Assembly (NCBI GenBank): GCA_964445575.1
Contig: CAYULB010000077.1
Location: 1-7,885, forward strand
DNA length: 7,885 bases
Direction of reading: 5' to 3'
Origin: WJMT01 sp964445575
GTDB taxonomy: Bacteria; Acidobacteriota; Aminicenantia; Aminicenantales; Aminicenantaceae
Each line of letters opens with the position of its first letter. The stretch's first letter is position 1. Shown here piece after piece: positions 5,960 through 7,885 of the stretch. Below the pieces are notes generated by a model, which was not told the origin of the DNA, did not search any database, and was given only the letters and a program-made list of their open reading frames with translations. The position numbers and the translations under genes are program-made.

Positions 5960-5974
5960 TTCCCATTTTGGGAA
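5960..5974 (+). promoter_or_regulatory. Probable HigA operator (TTCCCA-TTT-TGGGAA) with second half-site
   Basis: A perfect inverted repeat with 6-bp arms and a 3-bp centre lies 9 bp upstream of the -35 box. Its right half with flanks, CATTTTGGGAACT (5964-5976), is repeated as CATTTGGGAACT at 5991-6002, inside the promoter spacer, 26-27 bp downstream. Type II antitoxins usually bind paired sites over their own promoter, which fits. An alternative or additional role is an intrinsic terminator for the upstream ORF, because the stem is followed by C and six T (5976-5981). Confidence 0.6.
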
Positions 5975-5982
5975 CTTTTTTC

Positions 5983-6011
5983 TTGACATTCATTTGGGAA
6001 CTCTCTATATT
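5983..6011 (+). promoter_or_regulatory. Strong sigma-70-type promoter of the HigBA locus
   Basis: A perfect -35 TTGACA (5983-5988), an exact 17-bp spacer and TATATT (6006-6011) make this the best promoter in the window. The expected +1 is about 6018, which is the A of the toxin ATG. No SD sequence lies before that ATG (CTATATTATATTAATG), so the toxin mRNA is predicted to be leaderless or nearly so. Confidence 0.8.
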
Positions 6012-6017
6012 ATATTA

Positions 6018-6311
6018 ATGCGTGTGATATCCAAGAATAAACTGATTAAATTTTACAAAAAGCACGCTGAAACAAAAGGCCCTTTAGAGGCTTGGTATCA
6101 TGAGGTCAAAAGAGAAAATTGGACGAACCCAATGGATGTTATAAATCAATACAGATCAGCAAGTCCCATAAAGGGAACCAGAGTTGTTTTTAAAATCAAG
6201 GGAAATAAATACAGGCTTGTGGTTAAAATCAATTATGAATTAAGGATCCTGTATATTCGATTTATTGGCACTCATAAAGAGTATGACAAAATCAATGCGG
6301 AGAAAATATGA
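6018..6311 (+). CDS. higB: HigB-family toxin (RelE-like mRNA interferase)
   Basis: This 97-residue protein matches the HigB_toxin family from end to end. The N-terminal MRVISKNKLIKFYKKH leads to an LEAWYHEV helix, WTNPMDV, then the beta-sheet core RVVFKIKGNKYRLVVKINYE and RILYIRFIGTHKEYDKI. Family members are ribosome-dependent endoribonucleases that cleave mRNA and arrest growth. Conserved basic and His residues here include R55, K64-R66 and H86. The length is normal. ATG 6018 is preferred because the protein then begins exactly at the family's first strand. The in-frame TTG at 5994 lies inside the promoter spacer and would add eight residues before this Met. It overlaps the antitoxin gene by ATGA in toxin-first order, the rule for HigBA. 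HigB is named at family level. Confidence 0.9.
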   Translation: MRVISKNKLIKFYKKHAETKGPLEAWYHEVKRENWTNPMDVINQYRSASPIKGTRVVFKIKGNKYRLVVKINYELRILYIRFIGTHKEYDKINAEKI

Positions 6312-7489
6312 TGATCAATAAAATAATAAAAACAGAAGAAGACTATAACAAAGCCTTAGCTCGCATTGATGAGCTTATGGATGCCGAACCAAACACTCCG
6401 GAAGGGGATGAACTTGAGCTCCTGGTCACTCTGGTTGAGCTCTTCGAAGAAAAAAAATACCCCATAGATATGCCGGATCCCATTGAAGCGATCAAATTCA
6501 GGATGGAACAATTGGGACTGCATCAAAAGGATCTTGTTCCCTTTATAGGCAGCAAAAGCAAAGTATCAGAGGTTCTCAATAAAAAAAGGCCTCTTTCTCT
6601 CTCAATGATGCGCGCGCTTCATAAAGGATTAGGAATTCCCGCAGAACTTCTGCTCAAAGAACAGGGAAAAGACTTTCCGAAGGTTCCAGAGGAAATCCCT
6701 GAAATAGACTGGACCCGATTCCCCATTCAGGAAATGATAAACTCAGGCTGGATCGCTCACCAAAAAAACATAAAAGGAAACGAAGAAGATATCATCCGGG
6801 GATATATCCAAGAGGCAGGGGGCATGAATCGTTTTTCCAAACTGCTGTTTCGCACCAGTCAAAGTCCCCTGAAAAAATACAGAACAGACAAATACGCTCT
6901 TATGGCATGGTGTTTGAGAGTTATGGAGCTTTCAAAGAAACATCCGTTAAAGAAAAAATACCAACTAGGCTCTATCAAGCTGTCCGATATACCAAAACTC
7001 AGTTATTTTAAAGATGGACCCCTCCTAGCAAAGGAGTATCTGGAAAAACACGGGATCCAATTCTTCATTGTCCCTCATCTGAAAAACACTTACCTTGATG
7101 GAGCCGTCATGGTTATAGAAAAAAACAAACCTGTCATTGCCCTCACTTTAAGACACAACCGCATAGATAACTTCTGGTTCTGTCTCCTTCATGAACTGGC
7201 CCATCTTAAAAAACATCTTTGCGCTGATAAAACAGGCATGATCGTGGACGAGCTCAGTACACAAAGAGCAGGCACAGTAAAGAGAGATTCAAAGGAAAAA
7301 CAGGCGGATAAGATCGCTCAAAACACATTGATTCCGGAAAAACACTGGAAGAATGTGAACCTGGATTCCAAAGATCTGGCAAAAGAGGTGATCAGTCTTT
7401 CAGAAAAACTAAAAATCCATCCAGCCATTATTGCCGGAAGAATCCAGTATAAAAAAAATAATTATAGAATATTGAGTCAATATTTCTGA
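6308..7489 (+). CDS. higA: HigA-type antitoxin fused to ImmA/IrrE-like metallopeptidase
   Basis: The 393-residue protein has two parts. Residues 1 to about 120 are a COG5499-type HigA antitoxin: an N-terminal helical segment (EEDYNKALARIDELMD), then an HTH with EQLGLHQKDLVPFIGSKSKV (67-86), SEVLNKKRPLSL and the MRALHKGLGIPAELLL helix, which should bind the operator. Residues about 130-393 resemble COG2856: a helical linker, then LLHELAHL with the zinc motif HELAH (H295, E296, H299) and a probable third ligand E330 in DSKEKQADKIA, followed by the NTLIP strand and a C-terminal IHPAIIAGRIQY segment. All catalytic residues are present. ATG 6308 and ATG 6311 overlap; GGAG at 6299-6302 is better spaced for 6311. 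The protease may cleave the antitoxin or another repressor after a stress signal; that is inferred from ImmA/IrrE biology. Confidence 0.9.
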   Translation: MMINKIIKTEEDYNKALARIDELMDAEPNTPEGDELELLVTLVELFEEKKYPIDMPDPIEAIKFRMEQLGLHQKDLVPFIGSKSKVSEVLNKKRPLSLSMMRALHKGLGIPAELLLKEQGKDFPKVPEEIPEIDWTRFPIQEMINSGWIAHQKNIKGNEEDIIRGYIQEAGGMNRFSKLLFRTSQSPLKKYRTDKYALMAWCLRVMELSKKHPLKKKYQLGSIKLSDIPKLSYFKDGPLLAKEYLEKHGIQFFIVPHLKNTYLDGAVMVIEKNKPVIALTLRHNRIDNFWFCLLHELAHLKKHLCADKTGMIVDELSTQRAGTVKRDSKEKQADKIAQNTLIPEKHWKNVNLDSKDLAKEVISLSEKLKIHPAIIAGRIQYKKNNYRILSQYF

Positions 7490-7885
7490 TTTAAATTCAA
7501 GAAAACAAATCACTCACAGCCTTCATCCAGAATGGTTTACAGAGGGAGCCCTGGAAAACATCCACAGAGATATTCAATTCTCTTGGTGTTTTGTGGCAGA
7601 GGAGAATGAGCAAATCACTGGCTTTATTTCGGTATTCAGCCATGATGGAAAGCCCATGATTGGCTGGCTGGGAGTGAAACCTGAACTCAGAGGAGAGGGG
7701 ATCGGAAGACGACTGCTTGAGAAAGTGGAAAAAGAACTCAAAAAGCTGGACTATAAAGATTTAAGAGTTGAGACAGTGGGCGAATGCACTCCGGAGTACA
7801 AACCCTATGCAGAGACCTTGAGTTTTTACAAATCCGCTGGATTTAAAGTCGAAAAACGCTGGCTTATTCGCTATTTTGCCCCCCT
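7476..7885 (+). pseudogene. GNAT-family N-acetyltransferase, lacking its N-terminus and open at the window edge
   Basis: The frame is open from 7476, after an in-frame TGA, to the window end. The recognisable part begins near SLHPEWFTEGALENI (about 7524) and includes the beta-2/beta-3 hairpin (WCFVAEENEQITGFISVF), then motif A VKPELRGEGIGRRLLEKV (R-G-x-G-x-G/A acetyl-CoA loop, from 7674). LRVETVG and the motif B region LSFYKSAGFKVEKRW follow. The first strand and helix of a GNAT fold (about 25-40 residues) are absent. No ATG, GTG or TTG precedes the homology in frame; the first is GTG 7593, inside the fold. A start there would remove the N-terminal quarter. The frame overlaps the end of the antitoxin gene, so a deletion or insertion junction is likely. 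The C-terminus continues outside the window, through the 7863-7885 repeat. Typical substrates are small amines or protein N-termini; none can be assigned. Confidence 0.6.
7863..7885 (+). repeat. Second copy of the 23-bp repeat start (window edge)
   Basis: CTTATTCGCTATTTT followed by G and six C then T matches 3029-3051 at 22 of 23 positions, in the same orientation. Here it is read as codons of the acetyltransferase (LIRYFAP). The element may continue beyond the window. Confidence 0.55.

Noticed and set aside
5994..6017. TTG start adding eight residues to HigB
   Set aside because: It falls within the promoter spacer, before the expected transcription start. The family begins at MRVIS.

Overview
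The window reads as bacterial chromosome of moderately low GC content. The visible promoters are of the sigma-70 type (TTGACA or TTTACA, 17 bp, TATATT). Genes are packed on the + strand with ATGA overlaps, and three kinds of small mobile or defensive signal are interspersed: toxin-antitoxin-type cassettes, dispersed non-coding repeats and gene remnants. No ribosomal or housekeeping marker allows a lineage call. The ArsR/ABC exporter/membrane-anchored winged-helix block would not be out of place in an anaerobic bacterium or even an archaeon, but the promoters favour a bacterium.

Layout. Positions 1-178 hold a repeat-like non-coding stretch. It is followed by a class I SAM-dependent methyltransferase (179-1039) and a complete M24 Xaa-Pro aminopeptidase (1148-2530). 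At 2532-3070 lies a small cassette bounded by similar direct-repeat blocks: a 68-residue protein overlapped by a nucleotidyltransferase that stops after 79 residues, where a repeat-rich stretch begins. This stretch (about 2995-3144) ends in GGTGCGACCCC, the inverse of a motif at the left edge of the window.

From 3183 a regulated operon begins. A strong promoter overlapped by a perfect 15-bp palindrome precedes an ArsR-type repressor (3246-3578), an ABC ATPase (3594-4529), an ABC-2 permease (4526-5281) and a membrane-anchored winged-helix protein (5333-5680). Together these look like a self-regulated export system of unknown substrate. An unrecognised 82-residue ORF follows (5693-5941).

The right part is a HigB-type mRNA-interferase toxin (6018-6311) overlapping a HigA-type antitoxin fused to an ImmA/IrrE-like zinc metalloprotease (6308-7489). 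Its promoter has a near-consensus -35/-10 pair placed so that transcription should start at, or within a base or two of, the toxin ATG. A TTCCCA-TTT-TGGGAA palindrome and a repeated half-site form a likely operator. The window ends in a GNAT acetyltransferase frame that lacks an N-terminus and runs into a 23-bp sequence that also occurs at 3029-3051.

The best candidates for something not well described are the protease-fused, apparently leaderless HigBA locus, the NTase/small-partner cassette with similar leaderless geometry, and the dispersed repeat that sits at the 3' ends of two truncated genes.
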